In this document: in pieces, positions 16,748 through 25,607 of the stretch
How positions within the stretch are numbered: the stretch's first letter is position 1
How the letters are laid out: every line of letters begins with the position of its first letter
From: Pseudomonas fluorescens
Lineage (GTDB): Bacteria > Pseudomonadota > Gammaproteobacteria > Pseudomonadales > Pseudomonadaceae
Direction of reading: 5' to 3'
DNA length: 64,000 bases
NCBI RefSeq assembly: GCF_902497745.1
Contig: NZ_CABVHJ010000008.1
Span: 78,929-142,928 of the forward strand
Program-made: the position numbers and the translations under genes
The notes under the pieces: generated by a model
What the model was told of the DNA's origin: nothing
The model's input: only the letters and a program-made list of their open reading frames with translations
The model's database searches: none

Positions 16748-17602
16748 ATGCCCCCTCTCAGAGACCTGATCACCGATCCCGGCCTGGATCTCACGCCGTC
16801 GGAGCGCAAAGTCGTTCGCGCCTTGCTTGATCAGTACCCGCGTAACGGTCTGGGGCCGATGGCGCGTCTGGCCGAACATGCCGGCGTCAGCGATCCGACC
16901 ATTGTGCGACTGGTGAAAAAACTCGGCTTCGGCGGTTATGCGGAATTCCAGGATGCCCTGCTCAGCGACATGGATCACCGCCTGCGCTCGCCGCGCACGC
17001 TGTTGCAACCGCGCGCCCATCAGCACAAGGACGACGCCTGGAGCCATTATCTGGGCGACAGCCATCGCCTGCTGGTCGAAACCCAATCACTGACCCAACC
17101 CGAAGACGTGCGCATTCTCACCGACTGGCTGCTCGATGCCCGGCATCAGGTGTATTGCTTCGGCGGTCGTTTCAGCAGCCTGATGGCCACTTACCTGCTC
17201 AATCACTTGCGCCTGCTGCGCCCCGGTTGCTTCGCCTTGGAAGACAACGCGCAACTGCCCGATCGCCTGTTCGATCTGCAACGCCAGGACGTGGTACTGC
17301 TGTTCGACTACCGCCGCTACCAGACGCAGGCCCTGCGCGTCGCCAGTGCCGCGAAGAACAACAACGCGCGCGTGGTGCTGTTCACCGACATCTACGCCTC
17401 GCCGCTGCGCGAACTGGCCGACCTGATCATCAGCGCCCCGGTCGAATCGGCCTCGCCGTTCGACACCATGGTGCCGGCGTTGGCTCAGGTCGAAGCGCTG
17501 ATCGCCTGCCTGACCCTGCGTACCGAAAACCTCGCCGATCGCCTGGAAGGCATCGATGCCCTGCGCAATGACTTCAACACCCACCTGCTGGAGGATAAAT
17601 AA
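16748..17602 (+). CDS. RpiR/MurR-family transcriptional regulator
   Basis: The 284-residue protein has an N-terminal RpiR-type HTH (about 1-77: LTPSERKVVRALL, GVSDPTIVRLVKKLGFGGYAEFQ). The C-terminal SIS domain (about 115-265) has VYCFGGRFSSLMATYLLNHL, VVLLFDYRRYQTQAL and ITPD-like DTMVPALAQVEALI. SIS domains bind phosphosugars or related ligands. AGGAG precedes the ATG. It heads the cluster and ends 2 bases before the cysteine hydrolase gene, so it is probably the local regulator and co-transcribed. Confidence 0.9.
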   Translation: MPPLRDLITDPGLDLTPSERKVVRALLDQYPRNGLGPMARLAEHAGVSDPTIVRLVKKLGFGGYAEFQDALLSDMDHRLRSPRTLLQPRAHQHKDDAWSHYLGDSHRLLVETQSLTQPEDVRILTDWLLDARHQVYCFGGRFSSLMATYLLNHLRLLRPGCFALEDNAQLPDRLFDLQRQDVVLLFDYRRYQTQALRVASAAKNNNARVVLFTDIYASPLRELADLIISAPVESASPFDTMVPALAQVEALIACLTLRTENLADRLEGIDALRNDFNTHLLEDK

Positions 17603-17604
17603 GG

Positions 17605-18249
17605 ATGTTCAGCCTTCCCCACCGCTCGCCGCGGGATTTGCCGTTTGTCACCGATCACACCGCGCTGTTGCTGGTGGACATGCAGCGTGCCTGGCTCGAA
17701 CCGCAGTTCGACGCGCACCTCAATGGGCCTGACGCCGAATATTTCCTGACCCGCGCGCACATGCAGGTGGTGCCCAACCAACGTCGCCTGCTCAGCGCTT
17801 TTCGCGAGGCGCGGCAGAACGTGCTGCACACCATTATCGAAAGCCTCACTGCCGATGGTCGCGACCGTTCGCTCGATCACAAACTCTCGGACATGCACCT
17901 GCCCAAAGGCAGTGTGCAGGCGCGGATCATTGAAGACCTGAGCCCGGTGGAAAACGAAATCGTCCTGCCGAAGACCTCGTCCGGGGTGTTCAACTCGACC
18001 AACATCGACTATGTGCTGCGCAACCTCGAAACACGCCACCTGATCATCGCCGGCATCGTCACCGACCAATGCGTCGACATGGCCGTGCGCGACGCCGCCG
18101 ATCGCGGCTATCTGGTCACGCTGGTCGAAGATGCCTGCGCCACCTACAGCGCCGAACGCCATCACGCCTGCCTGAATGCGATCAAGGGTTACTGCTGGAT
18201 CACCGACACCGACACCGTGCTCGCCCGTTTGCAGGAGATGCGGCCATGA
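17605..18249 (+). CDS. Cysteine hydrolase (isochorismatase superfamily)
   Basis: The 214-residue protein has the catalytic triad of the superfamily: D25 (LLLVDMQRAW), K123 (LPKTSSGVFNST) and C156 (VTDQCVDMAVRDAADRGY). Members hydrolyse amides such as N-carbamoylsarcosine, nicotinamide or ureidoacrylate. In this cluster it most likely releases ammonia or a carbamoyl group from a nitrogen compound; the substrate is not known. It overlaps the glutamine-synthetase-like gene by 4 bases (ATGA). Confidence 0.87.
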   Translation: MFSLPHRSPRDLPFVTDHTALLLVDMQRAWLEPQFDAHLNGPDAEYFLTRAHMQVVPNQRRLLSAFREARQNVLHTIIESLTADGRDRSLDHKLSDMHLPKGSVQARIIEDLSPVENEIVLPKTSSGVFNSTNIDYVLRNLETRHLIIAGIVTDQCVDMAVRDAADRGYLVTLVEDACATYSAERHHACLNAIKGYCWITDTDTVLARLQEMRP

Positions 18250-19577
18250 GCACGCGCCTGACACCGCTGCCGATGACCACGCTGGTCACTACCGACCTGA
18301 TCGGCATCACCCGTGGCCGCTCGTTTCCCACTGATGAGCTGGAGCATTATCAGGCCGCCGGGTGCGGCTGGGTGCCGGCCAACAGCGCGTTGACGCCGCA
18401 GGACATCATTGCCTCGACCAATCCGTGGGGCGCTTATGGCGACCTGCGGTTGATTCCCGATCTGAGCAGCCGCGTCACCGTCAGCAACGGCCCGGACGTC
18501 GACGCACCGGCGCTGGATTTCATTCACGGCGATATCCGCGAAACCGATGGCCGCCCTTGGGGCGCCTGCCCGCGCACGCTGTTGCGCGACGAAATCGAGC
18601 GTTATCGCGATGAACTGGGCTTGCAGGTCAACGCCGCGTTCGAACACGAATTCAACCTGCACGCCGGTTTTGCTGAGCACTTGGCGTTCTCCCTCGAAGC
18701 CCAGCGCCAAGGTGCCAAGTTCGGTGGCTGGCTGCTCAGTGCCCTGCGCGCCGGCGGTGTCGAGCCGGAAATGTTTCTGCCCGAGTACGGTAAGCACCAG
18801 TACGAAATCACCTGCCGCCCGACGCTCGGCGTGGCGGCAGCCGATCGCGCGGTCAACGTGCGCGAGATCAGCCGCGAGATCGCCCGGCAAATGAGCCTCG
18901 ACCTGAGCTTCGCGCCGAAAACTGCGGCGGATGCGGTTTGCAACGGCGTGCATCTACACGTCAGCCTGCTCGATCTGGCCGGTCAACCGATGCTCTACGA
19001 CGCCGGCACCAGCAACGGTCTGTCGAGTCTCGGCCAGCATTGGGCGGCGGGGATCCTGCATTACTTGCCGGCACTCTGTGCCTTCACCGCGCCGACGCCG
19101 GTGTCGTACGAACGTTTGCAGCCACACCACTGGAGCGCTTCCTACGCTTGTCTGGGCCAGCAAAACCGCGAAGCGGCGCTGCGCATTTGCCCGATCGTGA
19201 CCCTCGGTGGCAAATCCGTGGCCCAGCAGTTCAACCTCGAATTCCGCGCCATGGACGCCACTGCTTCGCCGCATCTGGCTATGGCTGCCCTGTTGATCGC
19301 CGGGCGACTGGGTATCGAACAACGCCTGGCGCTGAACGCGATCACCAACGAAATTCCCGATTCACTCAACGACGAGCAACGCAAGGCCCGGGGCATCGTT
19401 GCCCTGCCCGCCTCGCTGGCCCAGGCGCTGGATTGCCTGCGCAACAGTGGCGCCTTCACTGCATGGCTGCCCAAGCCGCTGCTCGACACCTACTACGCCC
19501 TGAAAACCGAGGAACTGGCGCTGACGGAACAGCTCTCGCCCGCTGACTTGTGTGAGCACTATGCACGCCTGTACTGA
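18246..19577 (+). CDS. Glutamine-synthetase-family ligase
   Basis: The ATG at 18246 gives 443 residues. The catalytic beta-alpha domain has FEHEFNLH (metal-binding glutamates), PEYGKHQYEIT, and NGVHLHVSL with the GVHLH histidine motif. The C-terminal part has NLEFRAMDATASPHLAMAALL, the R-x-x-D-x-x-A-x-P-H pattern. PuuA/GlnA3-type members gamma-glutamylate amines rather than ammonia, and the permease, hydrolase and regulator around it support a catabolic role. The acceptor amine is unknown. The gene is translationally coupled on both sides. Confidence 0.87.
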   Translation: MSTRLTPLPMTTLVTTDLIGITRGRSFPTDELEHYQAAGCGWVPANSALTPQDIIASTNPWGAYGDLRLIPDLSSRVTVSNGPDVDAPALDFIHGDIRETDGRPWGACPRTLLRDEIERYRDELGLQVNAAFEHEFNLHAGFAEHLAFSLEAQRQGAKFGGWLLSALRAGGVEPEMFLPEYGKHQYEITCRPTLGVAAADRAVNVREISREIARQMSLDLSFAPKTAADAVCNGVHLHVSLLDLAGQPMLYDAGTSNGLSSLGQHWAAGILHYLPALCAFTAPTPVSYERLQPHHWSASYACLGQQNREAALRICPIVTLGGKSVAQQFNLEFRAMDATASPHLAMAALLIAGRLGIEQRLALNAITNEIPDSLNDEQRKARGIVALPASLAQALDCLRNSGAFTAWLPKPLLDTYYALKTEELALTEQLSPADLCEHYARLY

Positions 19578-20313
19578 ATCCGCCGAAATGGGGTTGTACA
19601 CCCGCCCGGCCTACAACCTGAGCCGCGCCGACTCGACGCACCCGGTGATTCTGGTGTGCGAACACGCCAGCCGCTACATCCCCGAGGCCCTGAACAATCT
19701 GGGCCTGGACGAGGCCGCCGCACGCGAACACATCGCCTGGGACATCGGCGCGCTGCAACTGGCCGAGCAATTATCGGAGAGGCTCGGCGCCACCCTGTTG
19801 AGCGCCAATTATTCGCGGCTGCTGATCGATCTGAACCGGCCACGGCACGCCCCGGACAGCATTCCGGCGCAGAGCGAGATTTATCAGGTGCCGGGCAACC
19901 GCGAGCTGGACGAAGCCACCCGCGAATACCGCCGTCAGACCCTGTTCAAGCCGTTTCACGCGCGCTTGCAAACCTTGATCGACGAGCGTGTTGCTCAGGG
20001 CCAGGCAGTGCGTGTGGTGGGGATTCACAGTTTCACCCCGGTGTATTACGGCCAGCCGCGACCGCTGGAAGCCGGCGTGCTGTTCGGTCAGGCCAAGGCC
20101 TACGCGCAACGCCTGCTCGACGGCCTCGGCGAATACCCGCTGAAAGTTGCCGGCAATCAGCCGTACAGGATTGATCCGCTGGGCGACATGACCGTGCCCG
20201 TGCACGGCGATGCCCGTGGCCTCGACTCGGTGCTGATCGAGGTGCGCAATGACTTGCTGCGCAGCCCCGAAGCCGTATCGCGCTGGGCCGGATACCTCGC
20301 GCCATTGCTGTAA
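19561..20313 (+). CDS. N-formylglutamate amidohydrolase family protein
   Basis: The protein has about 250 residues, read from the ATG at 19561; a GTG at 19552 and an ATG at 19588 are alternatives. Family motifs are LVCEHASRYIPEAL near the N-terminus (zinc-site H), LLIDLNRPRHAPDSIPAQ, VVGIHSFTPVYYGQPRP (second H), and a late VLIEVRNDLLR. HutG-type enzymes split formylglutamate to glutamate and formate. Here it more likely hydrolyses another N-acyl glutamate, perhaps a product of the adjacent ligase pathway. It overlaps the end of the ligase gene. Confidence 0.83.
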   Translation: MHACTESAEMGLYTRPAYNLSRADSTHPVILVCEHASRYIPEALNNLGLDEAAAREHIAWDIGALQLAEQLSERLGATLLSANYSRLLIDLNRPRHAPDSIPAQSEIYQVPGNRELDEATREYRRQTLFKPFHARLQTLIDERVAQGQAVRVVGIHSFTPVYYGQPRPLEAGVLFGQAKAYAQRLLDGLGEYPLKVAGNQPYRIDPLGDMTVPVHGDARGLDSVLIEVRNDLLRSPEAVSRWAGYLAPLL

Positions 20314-20390
20314 TGAAAGACTGCTGACGCTGTAAACGATGGACCGATAACAACTAAAACGACCGACTGGCTGACAAGGAGTTGCGCTTC

Positions 20391-21740
20391 ATGGAAATTG
20401 AAGAATTCGGCTACAAGCAAGAGTTGAAACGTAGCCTGACGCTGACCGACCTGGTGGTGTACGGGATGATCTTCATGATCCCCATCGCCCCGTTCGGTGT
20501 GTATGGCTACGTTAACGCCGAGGCCCCGGGGATGGTGCCGCTGGCGTACATCATCGGCATGGTGGCGATGCTGTTCACCGCGCTGAGTTACGGCAGCATG
20601 GCCAAGGCTTTTCCGATCGCAGGTTCGGTGTATTCCTATGCGCAGCGCGGCCTCAATCAGCATGTCGGTTTCATCGCCGGTTGGCTGATGCTCCTCGATT
20701 ACCTGCTGATTCCGCCGCTGCTCTACGTCTACGCGGCGATGGCGCTCAACCATTTGTACCCGGACATTCCGAAAGTCGGCTTCATTTTGGCATTTCTGGT
20801 CAGCGCGACCTTCGTCAACCTGCGCGGCATCACCTTCACCGCGCGGATGAACATCATCTTCCTGCTGGCGCAACTGGTGGTACTCGGCATCTTCCTGTTC
20901 TACGCCTGGAATGCCCTGCACAACGGTGGCGGTAACGGCGAGCTGACCCTGGCGCCGCTGTATCACCCGGAAACATTCAACTTCGCCCTGCTGATGCAGG
21001 CGGTGTCGATTGCGGTGTTGTCGTTCCTCGGCTTCGATGCGATCTCCACCCTCGCCGAAGAAATCAAAGGCGATCCGGGCAAGAGCGTCGGCAAAGCCGC
21101 GTTGATCACCCTGGTGGTCATGGGCGTGATCTTCGTTGCACAAACCTGGATCGCCACCGATCTGGCGGCCGGCATGGGTTTCAAATCCGCCGACACCGCG
21201 TTCTATGAGATCGCCGAAATCGCCGCCGGCAGCTGGCTGGCGACCCTGACCGCTGTCGCCACGGCGCTGGCCTGGGGCGTGGCCGTGGCCATCACCTCGC
21301 AAGCCGCTGTCTCGCGCCTGCTGTTCGGCATGGCCCGCGACGGCAAGCTGCCAAAAGTGCTGGCCAAAGTACACCCGAAACACAACACGCCGTACCTGAG
21401 CATTTATCTGGTGGCGGTGCTGTCGCTGGTGATCTGCTACCTGTTCATCAACTCGGTCGACACCCTGACCTCGCTGGTCAACTTCGGCGCGCTCAGCGGC
21501 TTCATGCTGCTGCACCTGACAGTGATCAACTACTACTGGCGTCGGCAAAAGTCCGGTCAGGTCGTGCGTCACCTGATCTGCCCGGTGGTCGGCTTCATCA
21601 TCGTCGCGGCCATCATGTACAACATGGGCGTCGATGCGCAGAAACTCGGCCTGATCTGGATTGCTCTGGGTCTGGTGTACCTGTTCTTCCTCAACAAGCT
21701 CGGTGCCAATACCGCGCTGCCTGACCCGAGCAACGGCTGA
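20391..21740 (+). CDS. APC-family amino acid/amine permease
   Basis: The ATG at 20391 follows AAGGAG and gives 449 residues with about 12 hydrophobic helices. The first-helix motif is MIFMIPIAPFGVYGYVNAEA and the APC signature follows (VGFIAGWLMLLDYLLIPPLL). SFLGFDAISTLAEEIKGD is the conserved helix 6 region of the PuuP/amino-acid-transporter branch. It should import the substrate of the surrounding catabolic enzymes by proton symport. A hairpin after the stop may end this transcript. Confidence 0.9.
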   Translation: MEIEEFGYKQELKRSLTLTDLVVYGMIFMIPIAPFGVYGYVNAEAPGMVPLAYIIGMVAMLFTALSYGSMAKAFPIAGSVYSYAQRGLNQHVGFIAGWLMLLDYLLIPPLLYVYAAMALNHLYPDIPKVGFILAFLVSATFVNLRGITFTARMNIIFLLAQLVVLGIFLFYAWNALHNGGGNGELTLAPLYHPETFNFALLMQAVSIAVLSFLGFDAISTLAEEIKGDPGKSVGKAALITLVVMGVIFVAQTWIATDLAAGMGFKSADTAFYEIAEIAAGSWLATLTAVATALAWGVAVAITSQAAVSRLLFGMARDGKLPKVLAKVHPKHNTPYLSIYLVAVLSLVICYLFINSVDTLTSLVNFGALSGFMLLHLTVINYYWRRQKSGQVVRHLICPVVGFIIVAAIMYNMGVDAQKLGLIWIALGLVYLFFLNKLGANTALPDPSNG

Positions 21741-21814
21741 CAAGAAAAAGAGCGGCGTCTGACAACAAATCAGGCGACCGCCGATTTATCGCGTGGAAAC
21801 CGACAGTGATAGTC

Positions 21815-21842
21815 AGGTTCGGCGACTTTGCCGAACCTTTTG
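21815..21842 (+). terminator. Hairpin terminator after permease gene
   Basis: A 9-bp perfect stem (AGGTTCGGC / GCCGAACCT) with a 6-base loop is followed by TTTT. It lies only 17 bases before the next ATG, so it may attenuate rather than fully stop transcription into the succinyltransferase genes. Confidence 0.6.
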
Positions 21843-21858
21843 ATACAGGAGTACATCC

Positions 21859-22875
21859 ATGCTGGTCTTACGCCCAGTCGAGCAGACTGACCTGCCCCAG
21901 CTCCAACAATTGGCCCGCGACAGTCTGGTGGGCGTGACCTCCCTGCCGGACGACAGCGAGCGTCTGCGCGCGAAAATCGCCGGTTCCTGTGCCTCGTTCG
22001 CCAGCGCGGCAGAGGCTAACGGCCCGGAGAACTACTTCTTCGTGCTGGAAAACCTCGACGAACAGCGACTGGTCGGCTGCTCGGAGATTCTCGCGACGGC
22101 GGGTTTTGAGGAGCCGTTCTACAGCCTGCGCAACCGCCATTTCACCAGCGCTTCCCGCGAGCTGAACATTGAACACGGCGTGCCAGCGCTGTCGCTGTGC
22201 CACGACCTCAACGATCACACACTGCTGCGCGGCTTTCACATCGACGCCAATCTGGTACGCACGCCGTTTTCCGAGTTGCTGTCACGGGCGCGCCTGCTGT
22301 TCATCGCCGCCCATGCGCCGCGCTTTGCCGAGGCGGTGATTACCGAAATCGTCGGCTACAGCGATGAAGAAGGTCATTCGCCGTTCTGGGATGCACTGGG
22401 CAAACACTTCTTCGACCTGCCCTACGTTGAAGCAGAACGCCTGTGCGGGCTGCAGAGCCGCACCTTTCTCGCCGAACTGATGCCGCAATACCCGATTTAC
22501 GTGCCGATGCTGCCGCAAGCGGCGCAAGACTGTATCGGTCGTATCCACCCGGACGGTCAGGAAGCGTTCGACATCCTTGAGCGTGAAGGCTTCGAAACCA
22601 ACAGCTACATCGACCTGTTCGACGCGGGCCCGACCCTGTATGCGCGCACCGCCAATATCCGTTCGATCGCGCGTAGCCAGATGGCAACGGTGCAGCAACA
22701 GCCACAGATCGATGCCCGTGGCCGTTATCTGCTGAGCAATGACGCGCTGCACGGCTTCCGGGCGATGATTGCCGAACTCGATTACCAACCCGGTCAACCG
22801 CTGTCCCTCACCCCTGCCATGTGTGCGGCGCTGAACGTGACCGATGGCAGCCCGATTCGGCTGATTGCCCTGTGA
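21859..22875 (+). CDS. Arginine/ornithine N-succinyltransferase-like protein (first copy)
   Basis: The 338-residue protein fits the AstA/AruF-AruG family: MLVLRPVEQTDLPQLQQLARDS, GVTSLPDDSERLRAKI, LCHDLNDHTLLRGFHID, EIVGYSDEEGHSPFWDALGK, HFFDLPYVEAERLCG and ILEREGFETNSYIDLFDAGPT. These enzymes succinylate the alpha-amino group of arginine or ornithine in the AST pathway. Pseudomonas AruF and AruG form a two-subunit enzyme, and here too a second copy follows 58 bases on. No other ast/aru gene is adjacent, so this is probably a paralogous pair with a different substrate. Confidence 0.85.
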   Translation: MLVLRPVEQTDLPQLQQLARDSLVGVTSLPDDSERLRAKIAGSCASFASAAEANGPENYFFVLENLDEQRLVGCSEILATAGFEEPFYSLRNRHFTSASRELNIEHGVPALSLCHDLNDHTLLRGFHIDANLVRTPFSELLSRARLLFIAAHAPRFAEAVITEIVGYSDEEGHSPFWDALGKHFFDLPYVEAERLCGLQSRTFLAELMPQYPIYVPMLPQAAQDCIGRIHPDGQEAFDILEREGFETNSYIDLFDAGPTLYARTANIRSIARSQMATVQQQPQIDARGRYLLSNDALHGFRAMIAELDYQPGQPLSLTPAMCAALNVTDGSPIRLIAL

Positions 22876-22933
22876 AACCCGCCCGGTTGCGCAGCCAACG
22901 ACAGTGCCCGAACAGGCGCGAAGGAGCTACAGC

Positions 22934-23968
22934 ATGATTGTCCGCCCGGTCAAAGTCAGCGACCTGCCAGCCTTGATGGCGCTGGTGCAACAGGCCGGCC
23001 CGGGGTTCACCACCCTGCCGGCCAACGAAGATCGCCTGTCCCACCGGGTCCGCTGGGCGCAACGGGCGTTCGCCGAACAGGTGGAACGGGCCGACGCGGA
23101 CTATCTGTTTGTACTCGAAGACGACGACATGCGCGTCGTCGGCGTCAGCGCCCTGGCCGGGGCGGTCGGCTTGCGCGAACCCTGGTACAACTATAGGGTC
23201 GGGTTGACCGTGAGTTCGGCACCGGATCTGGGCATTCAACGACAGATCCCGACGCTGTTTCTCAACAACGAACTGACCGGCCAATCGGAGCTGTGCTCGT
23301 TGTTTCTCGGCCATGATCAGCGCCATGGCAACAATGGTCGCCTGCTGTCGCTGGGGCGCTTGCTGTTCGTTGCCGAGTTCCCGCACTTGTTCGGCGAGAA
23401 GATGATTGCCGAATTGCGCGGCAGCGCCGATGAACACGGTTGTTCGCCGTTCTGGGACAGTCTGGGCCGGCATTTCTTCCAGATGGACTTCAGCCATGCC
23501 GATCACTTGTCAGGGCTGGGCAACAAATCGTTCATTGCCGAACTGATGCCGCGCCAGCCGCTGTACACCTGCATGCTCACCGAACAAGCCCAGGCGGCGA
23601 TCGGCCAGGCACACCCGAATACCGAACCGGCGCTGAAAATCCTTCAGGCCGAAGGGTTCACCCACAAAGGCTACATCGACATCTTCGACGGTGGCCCGGT
23701 GATCGAAGCGCCGGTGCGCAATATCCGCACCGTGCGCGAGAGCGTCGAGCTGACCCTGAGCCTCGGCAGCCCGGATGATCAGGCACCGTTGTGGCTGATT
23801 CACAACCGCCGTCTGGAAAACTGCCGCATTACCGTCGCCCGCGCCCGCCGGGTCGGCAGCAGCCTGGTGATCGACCGCCTCACGGCCAAGCGTCTGCAAC
23901 TGCAACCGGGCAATTCGGTGCGTGCGGCGATGTTGCCCAATCAACAGCAACAGGCGGTGGCGGCCTGA
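22934..23968 (+). CDS. Arginine/ornithine N-succinyltransferase-like protein (second copy)
   Basis: The ATG at 22934 follows AAGGAG and gives 344 residues. The protein is paralogous to its neighbour: MIVRPVKVSDLPALMALVQQ, FTTLPANEDRLSHRV, LFLGHDQRHGNNGRLLSLGR, ELRGSADEHGCSPFWDSLGR, HFFQMDFSHADHLSG and ILQAEGFTHKGYIDIFDGGPV. It probably forms a heteromer with the first copy, as AruF and AruG do. The two copies differ throughout, so they are old duplicates. Confidence 0.85.
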   Translation: MIVRPVKVSDLPALMALVQQAGPGFTTLPANEDRLSHRVRWAQRAFAEQVERADADYLFVLEDDDMRVVGVSALAGAVGLREPWYNYRVGLTVSSAPDLGIQRQIPTLFLNNELTGQSELCSLFLGHDQRHGNNGRLLSLGRLLFVAEFPHLFGEKMIAELRGSADEHGCSPFWDSLGRHFFQMDFSHADHLSGLGNKSFIAELMPRQPLYTCMLTEQAQAAIGQAHPNTEPALKILQAEGFTHKGYIDIFDGGPVIEAPVRNIRTVRESVELTLSLGSPDDQAPLWLIHNRRLENCRITVARARRVGSSLVIDRLTAKRLQLQPGNSVRAAMLPNQQQQAVAA

Positions 23969-24135
23969 CGGTCATCACCGCAAAATGGTAAATCCTTTCA
24001 GCAAAAGAGTCCGCGACAACCTGTCCCTTGCAAATTCGTCATGATCATTGACCCATTCGCGTGATAGCCTTTTCATTCTTCGGCGTTGACACCTTTGTTC
24101 AAGCCTTTCCATTCCTTTGTATTGGTGGAACTCGT

Positions 24136-25005
24136 ATGACCAGGCTTTCCCATCAAGATTTGCGCCGTAACTTCCGTCAACTGCTGGCCTCTGACACCTG
24201 CTATCACACGGCGTCGGTGTTCGATCCGATGTCCGCACGCATTGCCGCTGACCTGGGTTTTGAAGTGGGGATTCTCGGCGGTTCCGTGGCTTCGTTGCAG
24301 GTGCTCGGTGCCCCGGACTTTGCCCTGATCACCCTCAGCGAGTTCGCCGAACAGGCCACCCGCATCGGCCGCGTCGCCCAATTGCCAGTGATCGCCGACG
24401 CCGACCACGGCTACGGCAACGCCCTCAACGTGATGCGCACCATCGTCGAACTGGAACGCGCCGGCGTCGCCGCCCTGACCATCGAAGACACCTTGCTGCC
24501 GGCACAATTCGGCCGCAAATCCACCGACCTGATCACCGTTGCCGAAGGCGTCGGCAAGATCCGCGCGGCATTGGAAGCCCGGGTTGATACGGAAATGGCG
24601 ATCATCGCCCGTACCAACGCCGGCATCCTGCCGAACCAGGAAATCATCAGCCGCACTCGCCAGTACCAGGCGGCCGGGGCTGACGGCATTTGCATGGTCG
24701 GGATTCAGGATTTCGATCAGCTCGAGCAAATCGCCGAACACCTGACCGTGCCGCTGATGCTGGTGACCTACGGCAACCCGGCGCTGCGCGACGACAAACG
24801 TCTGGCCGAGCTCGGTGTGCGCGTGACCATCGATGGGCATGGTGCGTACTTTGCGGCGATCAAAGCGACGTATGACAGCTTGCGTGAACAGCGGCAGATC
24901 TTCACTCAGGCATCCGATTTGAGCGCGACCGAGTTGACGCACACCTATACCCAGCCGGAGGAATACATTCTCTGGGCCAAGGAATACATGAGCGTCAAAG
25001 AGTGA
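24136..25005 (+). CDS. Oxaloacetate decarboxylase, PEP mutase/isocitrate lyase superfamily
   Basis: The ATG at 24136 gives 289 residues; an upstream GTG at 24061 adds no family sequence. The protein resembles the Pseudomonas oxaloacetate decarboxylase of the PEP mutase superfamily: [20 protein letters not shown], the metal-binding [25 protein letters not shown], and IIARTNAGI. It converts oxaloacetate to pyruvate and CO2 with Mg2+. It may serve the cluster upstream but is separated by 167 bases and could be independent. Confidence 0.85.
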   Translation: MTRLSHQDLRRNFRQLLASDTCYHTASVFDPMSARIAADLGFEVGILGGSVASLQVLGAPDFALITLSEFAEQATRIGRVAQLPVIADADHGYGNALNVMRTIVELERAGVAALTIEDTLLPAQFGRKSTDLITVAEGVGKIRAALEARVDTEMAIIARTNAGILPNQEIISRTRQYQAAGADGICMVGIQDFDQLEQIAEHLTVPLMLVTYGNPALRDDKRLAELGVRVTIDGHGAYFAAIKATYDSLREQRQIFTQASDLSATELTHTYTQPEEYILWAKEYMSVKE

Positions 25006-25026
25006 TGCACACGCTTTACCGTCCCT

Positions 25027-25121
25027 TTCGCGAGCAGGCTCGCTCCCACATTTGATCGGTGTCGAACACGAATATTGTGTTCACCCAAGATCCACTGTGG
25101 GAGCGAGCCTGCTCGCGAAGG
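25027..25121. repeat. REP pair (outward orientation)
   Basis: Two REP units face the opposite way to most pairs in this window (CGCGAGCAGGCTCGCTCCCAC first, GTGGGAGCGAGC.. second), about 50 bp apart. Confidence 0.88.
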
Positions 25122-25247
25122 CGTCCGCCGCTACACCGCTAAACCGGCGTCTTGTAAGCCTCTTCCCGCTGCACCGCCCGCGCCTGAATCACATTCAAAA
25201 TCGCACAGCCCTCGCGCATCAACAGATACCAACTTTTCCCATAAAAG

Positions 25248-25431
25248 CCCCTCACCCTAGCCCTCTCCCAGAGGGAGAGGGCACTGATTGGGGTTGCTCT
25301 GGATCTACGCCGACGTGAGAGACCGCGCTGAATGCAAATTTGCATTCAACTTGATCTGCTGGTTGCCACATGGACCACAAACAACACGGTCAGTCCCCTC
25401 TCCCTCTGGGAGAGGGTTAGGGTGAGGGGCC
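25248..25431. repeat. Inverted intergenic repeat, CCCTCACCCTAGCCC family
   Basis: The ends CCCCTCACCCTAGCCCTCTC and its inverse match the element at 10950-11112. The centre of about 120 bp is unrelated. It lies between oaa decarboxylase and the M20 peptidase gene, in about 600 bases without a gene. Confidence 0.85.
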
Positions 25432-25490
25432 GATTTATCTGGCACCCCGCCGACCTCATCACACCGCAAACCACCTCACCGCGGCTTAAT

Positions 25491-25601
25491 GATCGTTCCC
25501 ACGCTCCGCGTGGGAATGCAGCCCAGGACGCTCTGCGTCCCACACAAAGCCGAACGCGGAGCGTCCGTTGAGGCATTCCTACGCAGAGCGTGGGAACGAT
25601 C
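25491..25601. repeat. Inverted repeat, GATCGTTCCCAYGCTC family
   Basis: GATCGTTCCCACGCTCCGCG and its near inverse bound a 110-bp element with inner GACGCTC hairpins. It abuts the end of the M20 peptidase gene and may end its transcript. Confidence 0.88.
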
Positions 25602-25607
25602 GCTACC

